Of a stretch of DNA of 16,595 nt, positions 6,487 through 14,143 are shown in pieces (the stretch's first letter is position 1; every line of letters starts with the position of its first letter). The notes beneath the pieces were generated by a model. That model saw only the letters and a list, made by a program, of their open reading frames with translations. It did no database searches and was not told the origin of the DNA. Source of the stretch: Candidatus Saccharimonadota bacterium (GTDB taxonomy: Bacteria; Patescibacteriota; Saccharimonadia; Saccharimonadales; Saccharimonadaceae). Made by a program: the position numbers and the translations under genes. The stretch spans positions 1 to 16,595 of the forward strand of contig JACQGD010000001.1 in assembly GCA_016199685.1 (NCBI GenBank), in the 5' to 3' direction.

Positions 6487-7617
6487 ATGACTAAACTTGA
6501 AAAAACTGTTGAAGAATTATTCCAACATGCTGACATAAAACTCGGAGGCACCCGACCTCAAGATGTCACCATCAATAACCCTGCTGTCTATGGCCGCGTA
6601 CTGCGTGACCGTGAGCTTGGGCTCGGTGAATCGTATATGGATGGATGGTGGGATAGTCCGCAGCCCGATGCATTTATTACCCGAATATTGAGTGCTGATT
6701 TGGCGTCGCAGGTCAAATTGAGCCCTGCCATCATCGCAAGTGGCGCAAAAAGCGTCGTATCTGCTTCATTCTCTAACCGCCAATCAGTCAAAAAAGCCAA
6801 AAAGAATGCCGAGCATCACTACAACATAGGCAATGATCTCTACGAATTAATGCTTGATAAGCGCATGATCTACAGCTGTGGCTACTGGAAAGGTGCGAAA
6901 ACGCTCGACCAAGCTCAGGAAAACAAACTTGATCTGATTTGCCGTAAACTCCAACTAAAAAAGGGCATGACCTTGCTCGATATCGGCTGTGGCTGGGGTG
7001 GTTTTGCCGAATTTGCCGCAACGAAGTATGGGGTAAAAGTAACAGGTATCTCGCCTGCTATTGAACAAGTGAAAAAAGCAAAAGAGCGCACTAAAGGCCT
7101 CAATGTGACGATTCTGCAAAAAGATTATCGTCACATGACCGGTTCGTTTGACCGCATCGTCTCGATTGGCATGCTTGAACACGTTGGAGTTAAAAACTAC
7201 CAGACATTCTTTGAATCTTGCAACGCACTGCTCAAACCCGGCGGGATGATGCTCCATCATACCATTGGAAGTAACCAGACCTATAATCCAAGCGAAGCGA
7301 AGTGGATCGACAAGTATATCTTCCCTGGCGGTGTGATACCGACAATTCCAGAAGTAGTGACACCAGCGCAAAAATATTTTGTGGTCGAGGATATTCAGAA
7401 CTTCGGTCCAGACTACGATAAGACGTTGATGGCATGGCATAAAAACTTCGTTAAGAGCTATCCAAAGATTAAAGATTCCTATGATGAGCGGTTTTATCGT
7501 ATGTGGGAATACTATTTGCTCATGTTTGCGGCAGGCTTCCGCACGCGCAACTTGCAGCTGTGGCAATTTGTTATGACACGCCACGAGGTAACACCTCGCT
7601 ACGACGCACCACGATAG
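6487..7617 (+). CDS. cfa: Cyclopropane-fatty-acyl-phospholipid synthase
   Basis: 376 residues, as in E. coli Cfa and mycobacterial mycolic-acid methyltransferase relatives. It transfers a methylene from S-adenosylmethionine onto double bonds of acyl chains in existing phospholipids at the membrane face. Motifs: an N-terminal non-catalytic domain with LGLGESYMDGWW (44-55), HYNIGNDLYELMLD (111-124), YSCGYW (129-134), SAM-binding LDIGCGWGG (164-172), EHVG (231-234), FPGG (279-282) and the C-terminal MWEYYLLMFAAGFR (339-352). All key blocks are intact. CPR bacteria generally lack fatty-acid synthesis, so this enzyme would act on acquired lipids; that is inference. Ten of the first twelve lysines are AAA, the local norm. 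Confidence 0.95.
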   Translation: MTKLEKTVEELFQHADIKLGGTRPQDVTINNPAVYGRVLRDRELGLGESYMDGWWDSPQPDAFITRILSADLASQVKLSPAIIASGAKSVVSASFSNRQSVKKAKKNAEHHYNIGNDLYELMLDKRMIYSCGYWKGAKTLDQAQENKLDLICRKLQLKKGMTLLDIGCGWGGFAEFAATKYGVKVTGISPAIEQVKKAKERTKGLNVTILQKDYRHMTGSFDRIVSIGMLEHVGVKNYQTFFESCNALLKPGGMMLHHTIGSNQTYNPSEAKWIDKYIFPGGVIPTIPEVVTPAQKYFVVEDIQNFGPDYDKTLMAWHKNFVKSYPKIKDSYDERFYRMWEYYLLMFAAGFRTRNLQLWQFVMTRHEVTPRYDAPR

Positions 7618-7620
7618 TTA

Positions 7621-7649
7621 TTGACTTATTTTTATAAAAGTGCTATAAT
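7621..7649 (+). promoter_or_regulatory. Sigma-70 type promoter of the 7701 gene
   Basis: TTGACT (7621-7626), 17-nt spacer ending TGC, TATAAT (7644-7649). It starts 3 bp after the cfa stop codon. The 51-nt leader ends with GAAAGGAG (7688-7695), 5 nt before the ATG. Confidence 0.9.
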
Positions 7650-7700
7650 ATAATCATCGGTTTTATCCATCAGCTCTACCCTATTAAGAAAGGAGCGACG

Positions 7701-8273
7701 ATGCGATACTACATCGCCGATGCTCTTACCTTTTTCCGCATTTTCGCGGCCATCCCGCTGTTCCTCCTCATCTGGACGGATCAGTGGACGGCAGCGACCG
7801 TTCTGTTCATCGTCGCGATCCTCAGTGACGCCCTCGATGGCCCCGCCGCTAGGCGCTGGCCTCCGAAGGAGCATGCCTACCGAAAGAACTCGCACGACTT
7901 CGACAACTTGGGCGATTCGCTCATGTTCGCCGGTGTCATCATCGGGTTGGCTTTTCAGATCAGACCGATCTGGTGGATCATTCTGATCGGTGTCATCATC
8001 GGCTCGGTGCTGATCGAAATCCCGAAGCAGAAGCTCACTCCCGTCTACGCGGAGCGGGTCGATGTGTTCCATGGTTGGTGCTTCGGCATCTTCCTGCTCG
8101 CCATGCTCATTCAGCTGACCGAACAGGTTACAGAGACGTGGTGGGTACCAATCAGTATCTTCTACGTGGCAGCAGCGCTCATCATTGTTTTCGCCAAGCC
8201 AGAGCGAGCCACATCTCGACCTGAAGTGGTCTACAAGGGAACATGGCTCAGTGGACGGGCAGCAACAAGGTAA
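7701..8273 (+). CDS. CDP-alcohol phosphatidyltransferase family protein
   Basis: 190 residues with about five hydrophobic segments (roughly 5-24, 30-45, 72-88, 90-106, 124-140, 145-165). Residues 43-51 give the family motif D-x2-D-G-x2-A-R (D43, D46, G47, A50, R51). The second half follows late as S64-x3-D68-x3-D72: the invariant Gly is Ser and the A-R to S spacing is 12 rather than the usual 8. Family members join CDP-diacylglycerol or another CDP-alcohol to an alcohol (PgsA, PssA, Pis). The four metal-binding Asp remain, so activity is plausible, but the substrate is unknown. A strong SD sets the start. All six lysines are AAG, unlike neighbouring genes, and the gene has a private promoter and terminator: likely acquired. 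Confidence 0.82.
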   Translation: MRYYIADALTFFRIFAAIPLFLLIWTDQWTAATVLFIVAILSDALDGPAARRWPPKEHAYRKNSHDFDNLGDSLMFAGVIIGLAFQIRPIWWIILIGVIIGSVLIEIPKQKLTPVYAERVDVFHGWCFGIFLLAMLIQLTEQVTETWWVPISIFYVAAALIIVFAKPERATSRPEVVYKGTWLSGRAATR

Positions 8274-8332
8274 GACAAAGAGCTCGCTTCTGAAGTGCAT
8301 TGATTGCACGACAGAAGCGAGCTCGTCTTAAT
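8272..8332. terminator. Long hairpin terminator between convergent genes
   Basis: A 13-bp stem (8280-8292 with 8312-8324) carries an apical GTGCA/TGCAC stem (8295-8299 with 8305-8309) and an outer AAGAC/GTCTT (8272-8276 with 8325-8329). The T-tract is weak on the plus strand; TTTGTCTT follows on the minus strand. It probably separates the 7701 gene and the converging GT4 gene in both directions. Confidence 0.75.
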
Positions 8333-9403
8333 TTAAAGAGATTTGATTTCTGAAAGTAATGTCTTCGCTGATTTTTCCCAAGCGAATTGACCGATGTGTT
8401 GCTTGCCTGTAATGGTGAGCTTTTTTATTGTCTCCGTAGAATCAAGTTCCTTTACTCGATCGGCAAATTCACGAGGCTTATTGGCTCCAAAGTAGAGCGC
8501 TCCGTCACCTGCTACTTCGTGGAATATCGGGAGGTCACTCACAACGGCTGGGACGCCGAGTGCCAAGGCTTCGGCAAGTGGAAGACCGTAGCCTTCGTCG
8601 CGACTGGCACTGACCATAGCTGCATCATTTGCCAAGATCTTCGCATATTCTTCATCGCTGACTCCCCCATGAAACACTACCTCGGCATGTTTCGGGATAC
8701 ATTTTTGTAGTTCAGCCTTACGCGCAGGCGAAATACGACTGAGTAAGTGAAGGGTTCGACCAGGAAGGTATTCCATGCCTGCAATCAGCGCTTCGACGTT
8801 TTTGTAGCGCATAAATGAGCCCATATAAACAAGGTTTTTTGGTGACTTAGTTACCTTCACGTCTCTATCAAGGTATTGTCGTAAATTTTGCGGAGCGTTA
8901 GGCACCACGATGACTGGCCGCTTCGTAAGCTTGGCTTTTTCGAAATCTTGTTTGCTTGTTTGGCTGACTGTTGCCACGAGATCGGCTGAGTTGAGTGTGA
9001 GGCGCTGCGGGATATACGTCATATGATATGCGCGCCAACCGAGACGAATTACCTGATTGAGCGCATGTGGTGGCGTACGGTGACGGTAATAAATCATATC
9101 GTGAAGCGTCAAGATAAGTTTGAACTTGCGACCAGCAGTGCCCATCGTTTGCATAGGGCTAAACACGACATCAGGATTATGTCGGTTGAGAATCAGTGAG
9201 GTAAAAGGCTCTTTGTTCGAGGTTGGCTTATGGATCAAAAGCGTTTCAGCGTTTGGTGGGAGAAACTTTTTCTGTGCATTATCGCAAATAAGAAATGTGA
9301 CAGGGGTGAATTGCACAAGCGCAGATCCAAGCTCAGCGCTGTAGCGACTAATGCCATCGTGGAAATCCGTGCGGATGTAGCGAGCATCAAAAAATAGCTT
9401 CAT
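8333..9403 (-). CDS. GT4-family glycosyltransferase
   Basis: 356 residues, GT-B fold. The N-terminal domain begins MKLFFDARYIRTDFHDGISRY, like GT4 enzymes with an 'R-x-G-I-x-R-Y/F' acceptor loop. The linker shows VSQTS and VVPNAP. The C-terminal domain has LVYMGSFMRYKNVEALI (191-207) and the EX7E donor motif E270-GYGLPLA-E278, followed by GVPAVVSDLPIFHEVAGDGALYF. It transfers a sugar from a nucleotide-sugar to an envelope or polysaccharide acceptor; the exact substrate is unknown. The start at 9403 is preferred over a 13-codon extension to 9442 because TGG-TACAAT lies inside that extension. It is divergent from the second GT4 gene. Confidence 0.9.
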   Translation of the reverse strand: MKLFFDARYIRTDFHDGISRYSAELGSALVQFTPVTFLICDNAQKKFLPPNAETLLIHKPTSNKEPFTSLILNRHNPDVVFSPMQTMGTAGRKFKLILTLHDMIYYRHRTPPHALNQVIRLGWRAYHMTYIPQRLTLNSADLVATVSQTSKQDFEKAKLTKRPVIVVPNAPQNLRQYLDRDVKVTKSPKNLVYMGSFMRYKNVEALIAGMEYLPGRTLHLLSRISPARKAELQKCIPKHAEVVFHGGVSDEEYAKILANDAAMVSASRDEGYGLPLAEALALGVPAVVSDLPIFHEVAGDGALYFGANKPREFADRVKELDSTETIKKLTITGKQHIGQFAWEKSAKTLLSEIKSL

Positions 9404-9414
9404 AATCTGTTTCG

Positions 9415-9423
9415 ATTGTACCA
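9415..9423 (-). promoter_or_regulatory. Extended -10 promoter of the 8333-9403 GT4 gene
   Basis: TGG-TACAAT (-10 at 9420-9415), 11 nt before ATG 9403; no SD in between. Confidence 0.6.
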
Positions 9424-9507
9424 TACGGGTGCGCTTGTCCACCGCAATGCTGTCTTTTTCACTCCACTATTACTCTGTTTGCTGGGGAGTCCGGGAAATA
9501 CAAGCAC

Positions 9508-9536
9508 TTTCCACACATAGCTCCTCATGGTATAAT
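9508..9536 (+). promoter_or_regulatory. Promoter of the 9545 GT4 gene
   Basis: TTTCCA (9508-9513), 17-nt spacer ending TGG, TATAAT (9531-9536), 8 nt before ATG 9545. Confidence 0.75.
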
Positions 9537-9544
9537 AAGACAAT

Positions 9545-10735
9545 ATGAAAATACTCATTGCAGCCGATCTGCACTGGCCTACTATTAACGGTGTTGCGAC
9601 GTTTAGTCGAAATCTCGCCAAAGGCCTCAGTGATCGAGGACACGAAGTCTTGGTAATCGCACCAAGCCAAACAGGAAAAAGTTACGAAGAATATGACGGA
9701 AACTACCTTATCAAACGAACAATGTCGGTACCGTTTCCGTTCTATCAAAATTTCAAGATCTCACCTACATCGCAGATGGAAGTCCGCAAAATTATTCGTG
9801 AATTCCAGCCAGACGTTATTCATATTCAGATGGCGATGTTCCTCGGGCTTGCCGTGCGTACCTACGCATTGAAGTACAGTATTCCAATGGTTGCAACGAA
9901 TCATGCAATGCCAGAGAACCTCATGGACAATATTCGTCTTCTCGCTCCTATCTCAAAACCACTCCAGTACCTGCTTGTTGAGCACGGTGTACGGTTTCAT
10001 TCGAAGGTTGACTACATTACTTTGCCTACGCGCTCAGCGATCAATATGTTTGGTGAAGACCGAGTGTCGGTGCCGATCGAACCTGTGAGTAACGGTATTG
10101 ACTTGAGTCGATTCCGCCCGACAAAGCCGAGCGAAGAGATTTACGAAACATTTAATCTTCCAAAAGATAAAGACATCATTACGTATATCGGTCGTCTTGA
10201 CGCTGAAAAACACGTGCCAATTCTCATAAAGGCATTTGCCAAAATCATGCAAGAAGATCGACATCTTCTCATTGTCGGTGATGGAACCGATGCCGAGCAC
10301 CTTCGTAATGTCGTATTTAAAATGAAGCTTGATGACCGGGTTACCTTTACTGGCCGTGTGTCTGATGATGAAATTGTGGAGCTGCATAAGGTTGGAACAT
10401 TATTTTGCGTCCCCTCTCCTGCCGAACTTCAATGTATAGCGCTTCTCGAAGCAATGGCGAGCGGTAAGCCTGCAGTCGCTGTCGATGCTGGCGCACTACG
10501 CGAACTCTGCGAAGATGGTGTGAACGGAATTCTCTGCGAAAAAGATAATGTCGATGAAATTGCCGAAGCGATCGATCGTATTTTGAGTGATAAAAAACTA
10601 CAAAAGAAATATGCAAAAGGCAGTCTCGAAATTGCTAAACGGCACGACATCACCTACACACTGGAACGGTTCGAAGAAATTTATACGCAAGTTATCGCGA
10701 CAAAAACACCTGTATTGCCTCAGCGGCTTCTCTAG
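9545..10735 (+). CDS. GT4-family glycosyltransferase, glycolipid-synthase-like
   Basis: 396 residues. The N-terminus MKILIAADLHWPTINGVATFSRNLAKGL matches GT4 lipid glycosyltransferases (PNGVA-type acceptor loop). PDVIHIQ (89-95), a TNHAMPENL stretch (118-126) and VSNGIDLSRFRP (181-192) are in place. The donor site shows YIGRLDAEKHV (214-224), IVGDG (243-247) and EX7E as E294-LQCIALL-E302. The layout recalls diacylglycerol glucosyltransferases and mannosyl PI synthases, so a membrane glycolipid product is a reasonable guess, not proven. It is predicted soluble or peripheral. Its last 44 bp overlap the 3' end of the minus-strand hydrolase gene. Confidence 0.9.
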   Translation: MKILIAADLHWPTINGVATFSRNLAKGLSDRGHEVLVIAPSQTGKSYEEYDGNYLIKRTMSVPFPFYQNFKISPTSQMEVRKIIREFQPDVIHIQMAMFLGLAVRTYALKYSIPMVATNHAMPENLMDNIRLLAPISKPLQYLLVEHGVRFHSKVDYITLPTRSAINMFGEDRVSVPIEPVSNGIDLSRFRPTKPSEEIYETFNLPKDKDIITYIGRLDAEKHVPILIKAFAKIMQEDRHLLIVGDGTDAEHLRNVVFKMKLDDRVTFTGRVSDDEIVELHKVGTLFCVPSPAELQCIALLEAMASGKPAVAVDAGALRELCEDGVNGILCEKDNVDEIAEAIDRILSDKKLQKKYAKGSLEIAKRHDITYTLERFEEIYTQVIATKTPVLPQRLL

Positions 10736-11537
10736 GAGTTTCATAGTGAATCAAGTGTCCCACGTTTGAAATAACGTGGAGTTCACTGGTTGGAATCGCC
10801 GCGTTAAGTTCATGTTGCTTTGCTATGGCTGTGATGTCATCTTTATCTCCGGCAATAAGCAATGTCGGGAGCGAAATTCTCGAGGCAACGTGAGACACGT
10901 CGTTTTCGACAGATGTTCGAAATGACTCGGCGACAACTTGCGGGGATGCAAATGTACTGAAGTGTTGCTTATGTTGATCATGAACATACCGGAGAATTTC
11001 TTTATCTTTCGTTTTTGCCATTGTTACACTCATAATTTTGACTATTGGTGGTGCTGCGAGCCAGCCTTTGGCGGCACGAGCTGGAAGTTTCCGCCCAAGC
11101 CAGTAGTAGCCAATTGCAAGTCGTGTCATGACTCCGCGAGGGCCTTGCAATGCGGGTGCTCCGATTGGATTGATCAAAATAAGCTTCTCTGCTATATCTG
11201 GTCGGTCTGCGACGAGGTGACTCGCAATGATACTGCCAAATGAGTGCCCGACAATGATCGGTGTATCGGTGGTAAGCGTATCGATAAGTTCACCGACTGC
11301 TTGCACGTAGTGTTCAAGCATGTGAGGCCTGTCGGTAAAAGGTTCACTTGCGCCAAATCCTGGAAGGTCCGGAACGATCAAATGGTAGTCGCTCAGTTGT
11401 TCGGCAATTTTAGCAAGTCCATGGTGGGTGCCACGGAACCCATGGATGAGTACGAGGGTCTGTGGCTTATCGGTATGGTATTCCCAATAATGGATTTTTA
11501 CTCCGAGTGCGACTGTCGTATGATGGGTTGGATTCAT
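10692..11537 (-). CDS. Alpha/beta hydrolase
   Basis: 281 residues. LVLIHGFRGTHHG (28-40), PDLPGFGASEPF (56-67), nucleophile elbow GHSFG with S99, acid D233 in IAGDKDDI, base H261 in SNVGHLIHYE, so the catalytic triad is complete. The lid region (about 131-175) is helical and hydrophobic (GVMTRLAIGYYWLGRKLPARAAKGWLAAPPIVKIM), fitting an amphipathic lipid-like substrate. It is related in type to the hydrolase at 4323-5096 but not a close duplicate. The stop codon lies inside the convergent GT4 gene. The start has an extended -10 6 nt upstream and no SD. Confidence 0.9.
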   Translation of the reverse strand: MNPTHHTTVALGVKIHYWEYHTDKPQTLVLIHGFRGTHHGLAKIAEQLSDYHLIVPDLPGFGASEPFTDRPHMLEHYVQAVGELIDTLTTDTPIIVGHSFGSIIASHLVADRPDIAEKLILINPIGAPALQGPRGVMTRLAIGYYWLGRKLPARAAKGWLAAPPIVKIMSVTMAKTKDKEILRYVHDQHKQHFSTFASPQVVAESFRTSVENDVSHVASRISLPTLLIAGDKDDITAIAKQHELNAAIPTSELHVISNVGHLIHYETPREAAEAIQVFLSR

Positions 11538-11543
11538 GATTCT

Positions 11544-11552
11544 AGTATACCA
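11544..11552 (-). promoter_or_regulatory. Extended -10 promoter of the 10692-11537 hydrolase
   Basis: TGG-TATACT (-10 at 11549-11544), 6 nt before ATG 11537. It starts just after the stop codon of the upstream gene (11555). Confidence 0.7.
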
Positions 11553-11554
11553 AA

Positions 11555-11914
11555 TTACTGATCAAACTCTGCGTCCGGGCGCGGACGAAGCAAATTGATC
11601 GAAGCAACGCCGCGACGACCAAGTTGACGACCAAGCTCTGCTGAGAGCGCAGGATGACGCGGGAGGTTTTCAGTGGTAAGTGTGTCATAAATTTCTTCGT
11701 CCGACTTTCCCTCTTCGCGAAGTTTTTCGACATACTGGCGAATCAAAATATTATAAGGAGTTTCGTCACTCTGCGCTTGCGGATGAATAATCTTATCAAT
11801 TGACGTGAGGATAAGTTCAATTTTATCCGAGATCGTGAGATCAAGCGGTGCAATTATATCACCGTTCTCGATCATTTGCTCTCTTCGTCGCCGCTCAAAA
11901 TCGCCTTGTTCCAT
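11555..11914 (-). CDS. Small charged helical protein, unknown
   Basis: 119 residues. Highly charged N-terminus (MEQGDFERRRREQMIENGD), then predicted helices through ISDKIELILTSIDKII (28-43) and NILIRQYVEKLREEGKSDEEIYDTL (55-79), and an Arg-rich tail. The run 'LREEGKSDEEIYDTL' resembles a generic helix-turn-helix capping pattern also seen in CcmH-like or anti-toxin-like small proteins, too weak to assign. There is no membrane segment. A TTG at 11929 would extend the protein by five codons but lies in the promoter, so ATG 11914 is chosen. It ends 17 bp before the hydrolase start. Confidence 0.7.
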   Translation of the reverse strand: MEQGDFERRRREQMIENGDIIAPLDLTISDKIELILTSIDKIIHPQAQSDETPYNILIRQYVEKLREEGKSDEEIYDTLTTENLPRHPALSAELGRQLGRRGVASINLLRPRPDAEFDQ

Positions 11915-11920
11915 ATATCT

Positions 11921-11949
11921 ATATTGCAATAGTTTAGTGTATATGTCAA
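11921..11949 (-). promoter_or_regulatory. Promoter of the 11555-11914 gene
   Basis: Consensus TTGACA (11949-11944), 17-nt spacer, CAATAT (11926-11921), 6 nt before ATG 11914. The -35 is perfect while the -10 is weak. Confidence 0.7.
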
Positions 11950-11979
11950 TTTTGCACTATCGTACTATATACTTTGCAC

Positions 11980-12042
11980 AAAAAAGGCCGCCGAAGCGGT
12001 GCGAAGGAGCGATTGCTCTACTTCGGCGACCTTTTCGGCGGC
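11980..12042 (-). terminator. Long nested terminator of the 12052-12363 gene
   Basis: GCCGCCGAA (11987-11995) pairs with TTCGGCGGC (12034-12042). Inside are GGT/ACC, CGAAG/CTTCG (12002-12006 with 12021-12025) and GAGC/GCTC (12007-12010 with 12015-12018). On the minus strand it is followed by six T (11985-11980). Confidence 0.92.
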
Positions 12043-12051
12043 GTAAATTGG

Positions 12052-12363
12052 TCAGAGAAGAAGTGTCTTCTGCTGGAGTGGCGGGATGGCTATAAGTCCC
12101 AAAATTGTTCCGCAGATGACGGCCATGAATTGTCCGAGAGGACCTGACACGCCAAGACTTGCGAAAATCCAGACGAATAGTACTTGCAAACCGGCGAGCA
12201 GTAAGACACCTGGCATCGCTATGAATGCAAACCCCATGCCTGCACCCGGTCCGCCGCTCACGCCTTTCATCTTCGGCGCTATCTGTTTGACAGCGAGAAA
12301 AAAGTTTGCAAAATACGCAAGAACAAGGATCACCATGATTGTGCCCCATGTGCTTTCGAACAT
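12052..12363 (-). CDS. Small three-helix membrane protein, self-contained cassette
   Basis: 103 residues; not recognised. Hydrophobic segments at about 5-25, 43-70 and 76-95, with a Gly/Pro-rich linker (GVSGGPGAG, 34-42) and a short basic patch (KQIAPKMK) before it, predicted cytoplasmic. AGGAGG (12375-12370) lies 6 nt before the ATG, the best SD in the window. It has its own promoter and a long terminator. Lysine codons are mixed (two AAG, two AAA), so its base usage is less deviant than in the other two cassettes. Small size and hydrophobicity leave open a channel, holin-like or toxin-like role; nothing in the sequence decides this. Confidence 0.75.
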   Translation of the reverse strand: MFESTWGTIMVILVLAYFANFFLAVKQIAPKMKGVSGGPGAGMGFAFIAMPGVLLLAGLQVLFVWIFASLGVSGPLGQFMAVICGTILGLIAIPPLQQKTLLL

Positions 12364-12398
12364 CGTATGCCTCCTACTAGAGATGAACGGACATAATT

Positions 12399-12426
12399 AT
12401 TATAACAACTATAGGCAATAAGTCAA
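12399..12426 (-). promoter_or_regulatory. Sigma-70 type promoter of the 12052-12363 gene
   Basis: TTGACT (12426-12421), 16-nt spacer ending TGT, TATAAT (12404-12399). The leader to the ATG is 35 nt. Confidence 0.85.
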
Positions 12427-12432
12427 TATATG

Positions 12433-12441
12433 TGCTATACT
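12433..12441 (+). promoter_or_regulatory. Extended -10 promoter of the ABC-F gene
   Basis: TGC-TATACT (-10 at 12436-12441), 8 nt before ATG 12450. It lies only 9 bp from the -35 of the divergent membrane-protein gene. Confidence 0.75.
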
Positions 12442-12449
12442 TAACAGAT

Positions 12450-14090
12450 ATGATCGCCGATATTACTGTGACCGAAAAATCTTTCGGCCCCAAGCTCTTA
12501 ATGCATGGGATTAAATTTTCTATTGATGACGGCGAAAAGGTCGGCGTGATCGGTCGTAACGGCGTTGGTAAGTCGACGCTTTTCGGCATTGTTGCTGGAG
12601 TTGATAAAGATTTTAGTGGCGACATCATTTTCAAGCGTGGAACAGTCGTTGTCTCGACGGCACAGGAACATCATGACATGGGCGATACGACCGTCCTTCA
12701 GTATGTGCTGCAAGGACTTCCAGAGTACACTGCCCTCTCGCATATCATGGAAACATACCCTGAGACGATGGGCGATGACATGAAAATGATCGATGAATAC
12801 ACCAATGCGTTGCAGCGATTTGACGACAAAGGCTTTTACCAAATCGAAGAGCAGATCGAACGCGAACTCGATAACTTCCAGCTGAGTGGTATTGCACATC
12901 GCAAGTTCTCGACGCTTTCTGGCGGACAGAAGCGACTTGTCGAGGTGGTAAAAATTATGCACTCTGACGCTCACCTTGCACTCGTCGACGAACCAACTAA
13001 CCACATGGACTACGTCGCCAAAGAGCAATACGTCAACTGGATGAAGACGGCGCGCGAAGCGATGCTCGTGATTACACACGACCGCGACGTGCTTAATGAA
13101 GTCGATCGAATCATTGAACTTAAAGACGGTGAAAGTGTCAGCTACAAAGGTAATTATGATGCCTACCTGAAGCAAAACGCTGTCAGCACCGGCACACAGA
13201 TGAATGACTTCGAGATGATCGAAAAACGCATCGTTAACCTCAAAGCGAAGGTACTCGACTACCAGCGTCTCAAAGAAAAGGCCCGTAACCCAGGTACGAT
13301 CCAGAAGTTTAAACGCCTCGAGCAAGACTCGCGAAAAGAGCTCGGTGAGCTTCAGGCGAAAGAAAAGCCGACATTTTGGATCGATAAAGATTCTGCAGCA
13401 AGCCTGAACTACAAAACGGCTGCGCAGTACGACAAGTTCAAAGCGAAGAATATCCGCATGAACATCAAAAGCGATGAGTCACGCAGTAAGCACGTGCTCG
13501 TCAACGTCAAAGGTCTCAGTCTTGGATACGGTGAGACTCCTCTCTTCGATGGAATCAACATTGACCTTCGTGAAGGTGAAGCTATGGAGCTCCGTGGCCG
13601 TAACGGCGCCGGTAAGACGACGCTTATCAAGGCGCTTCTTGGTGATGACACGCCTGTGAGATTTGGCGGTGATATAACGCTCGACAAGCACATGCGAATC
13701 GGCTTTTATGAGCAGGAAGTCTCGGAGGTGTATTTCGATCTTCCACTGGCTGATGCGATTGAAAAAATGTATCTTTCTCGAGATTTATCGATTAGTGATA
13801 CGAAAATTCGTAATCTTCTTAGCAACTATCTTTTTAATGAAGGCGATGCAAATATTCCCCTTGCGAAACTTTCTGGTGGCCAAAAAGCTCGTTTCCAGTT
13901 GATTAGCATGCTTGCCGACGAGCCACAGCTCTTGATTCTCGATGAACCAACAAACCACCTTGATCTTCCTTCGATCGAAGAGCTTGAGACTGCCCTCGGG
14001 AAATATTCCGGTGCTATTTTGTACGTAAGTCATGATGGATTTTTCCGTCAGGCGCTTGGCGGTGATGTTGTGCAGGTTGGCGCTAAGTAA
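12450..14090 (+). CDS. ABC-F family ATP-binding protein
   Basis: 546 residues: two ABC domains fused, no membrane part, which defines ABC-F (EttA/Uup/YbiT-type ribosome-associated factors). Domain 1: Walker A GRNGVGKST (35-43), LSGGQ (156-160), Walker B LALVDE with E181, PTNHMD. Linker 245-345, charged and helical (the P-site tRNA interaction region), with IEKRIVNLKAKVLDYQRLKEKAR. Domain 2: GRNGAGKTT (383-391), LSGGQ (474-478), LLILDE with E499, PTNHLD, ending with VSHD. Both ATP sites look competent. ABC-F proteins act on ribosomes at translation initiation, stalling or antibiotic protection; which one cannot be told. A GTG start at 12432 is rejected because it would translate the -10 box. 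Confidence 0.95.
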   Translation: MIADITVTEKSFGPKLLMHGIKFSIDDGEKVGVIGRNGVGKSTLFGIVAGVDKDFSGDIIFKRGTVVVSTAQEHHDMGDTTVLQYVLQGLPEYTALSHIMETYPETMGDDMKMIDEYTNALQRFDDKGFYQIEEQIERELDNFQLSGIAHRKFSTLSGGQKRLVEVVKIMHSDAHLALVDEPTNHMDYVAKEQYVNWMKTAREAMLVITHDRDVLNEVDRIIELKDGESVSYKGNYDAYLKQNAVSTGTQMNDFEMIEKRIVNLKAKVLDYQRLKEKARNPGTIQKFKRLEQDSRKELGELQAKEKPTFWIDKDSAASLNYKTAAQYDKFKAKNIRMNIKSDESRSKHVLVNVKGLSLGYGETPLFDGINIDLREGEAMELRGRNGAGKTTLIKALLGDDTPVRFGGDITLDKHMRIGFYEQEVSEVYFDLPLADAIEKMYLSRDLSISDTKIRNLLSNYLFNEGDANIPLAKLSGGQKARFQLISMLADEPQLLILDEPTNHLDLPSIEELETALGKYSGAILYVSHDGFFRQALGGDVVQVGAK

Positions 14091-14143
14091 GGTACTGTTT
14101 TAAAAGCTAATAACGTTTTTTATTTTCTATTTCAAAAACTTAC

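Noticed and set aside
7632..8309. 225-codon minus-strand reading frame
   Set aside because: Antisense to the CDP-alcohol transferase gene across its promoter and terminator; the product is low-complexity and charged.
8333..9442. N-terminally extended GT4 protein starting at 9442
   Set aside because: The extra 13 residues would be read through the TGG-TACAAT box; the family begins at MKLFFDARYI.
12432..12449. GTG start for the ABC-F protein
   Set aside because: It overlaps TATACT and lacks an SD; ATG 12450 has the leaderless spacing.
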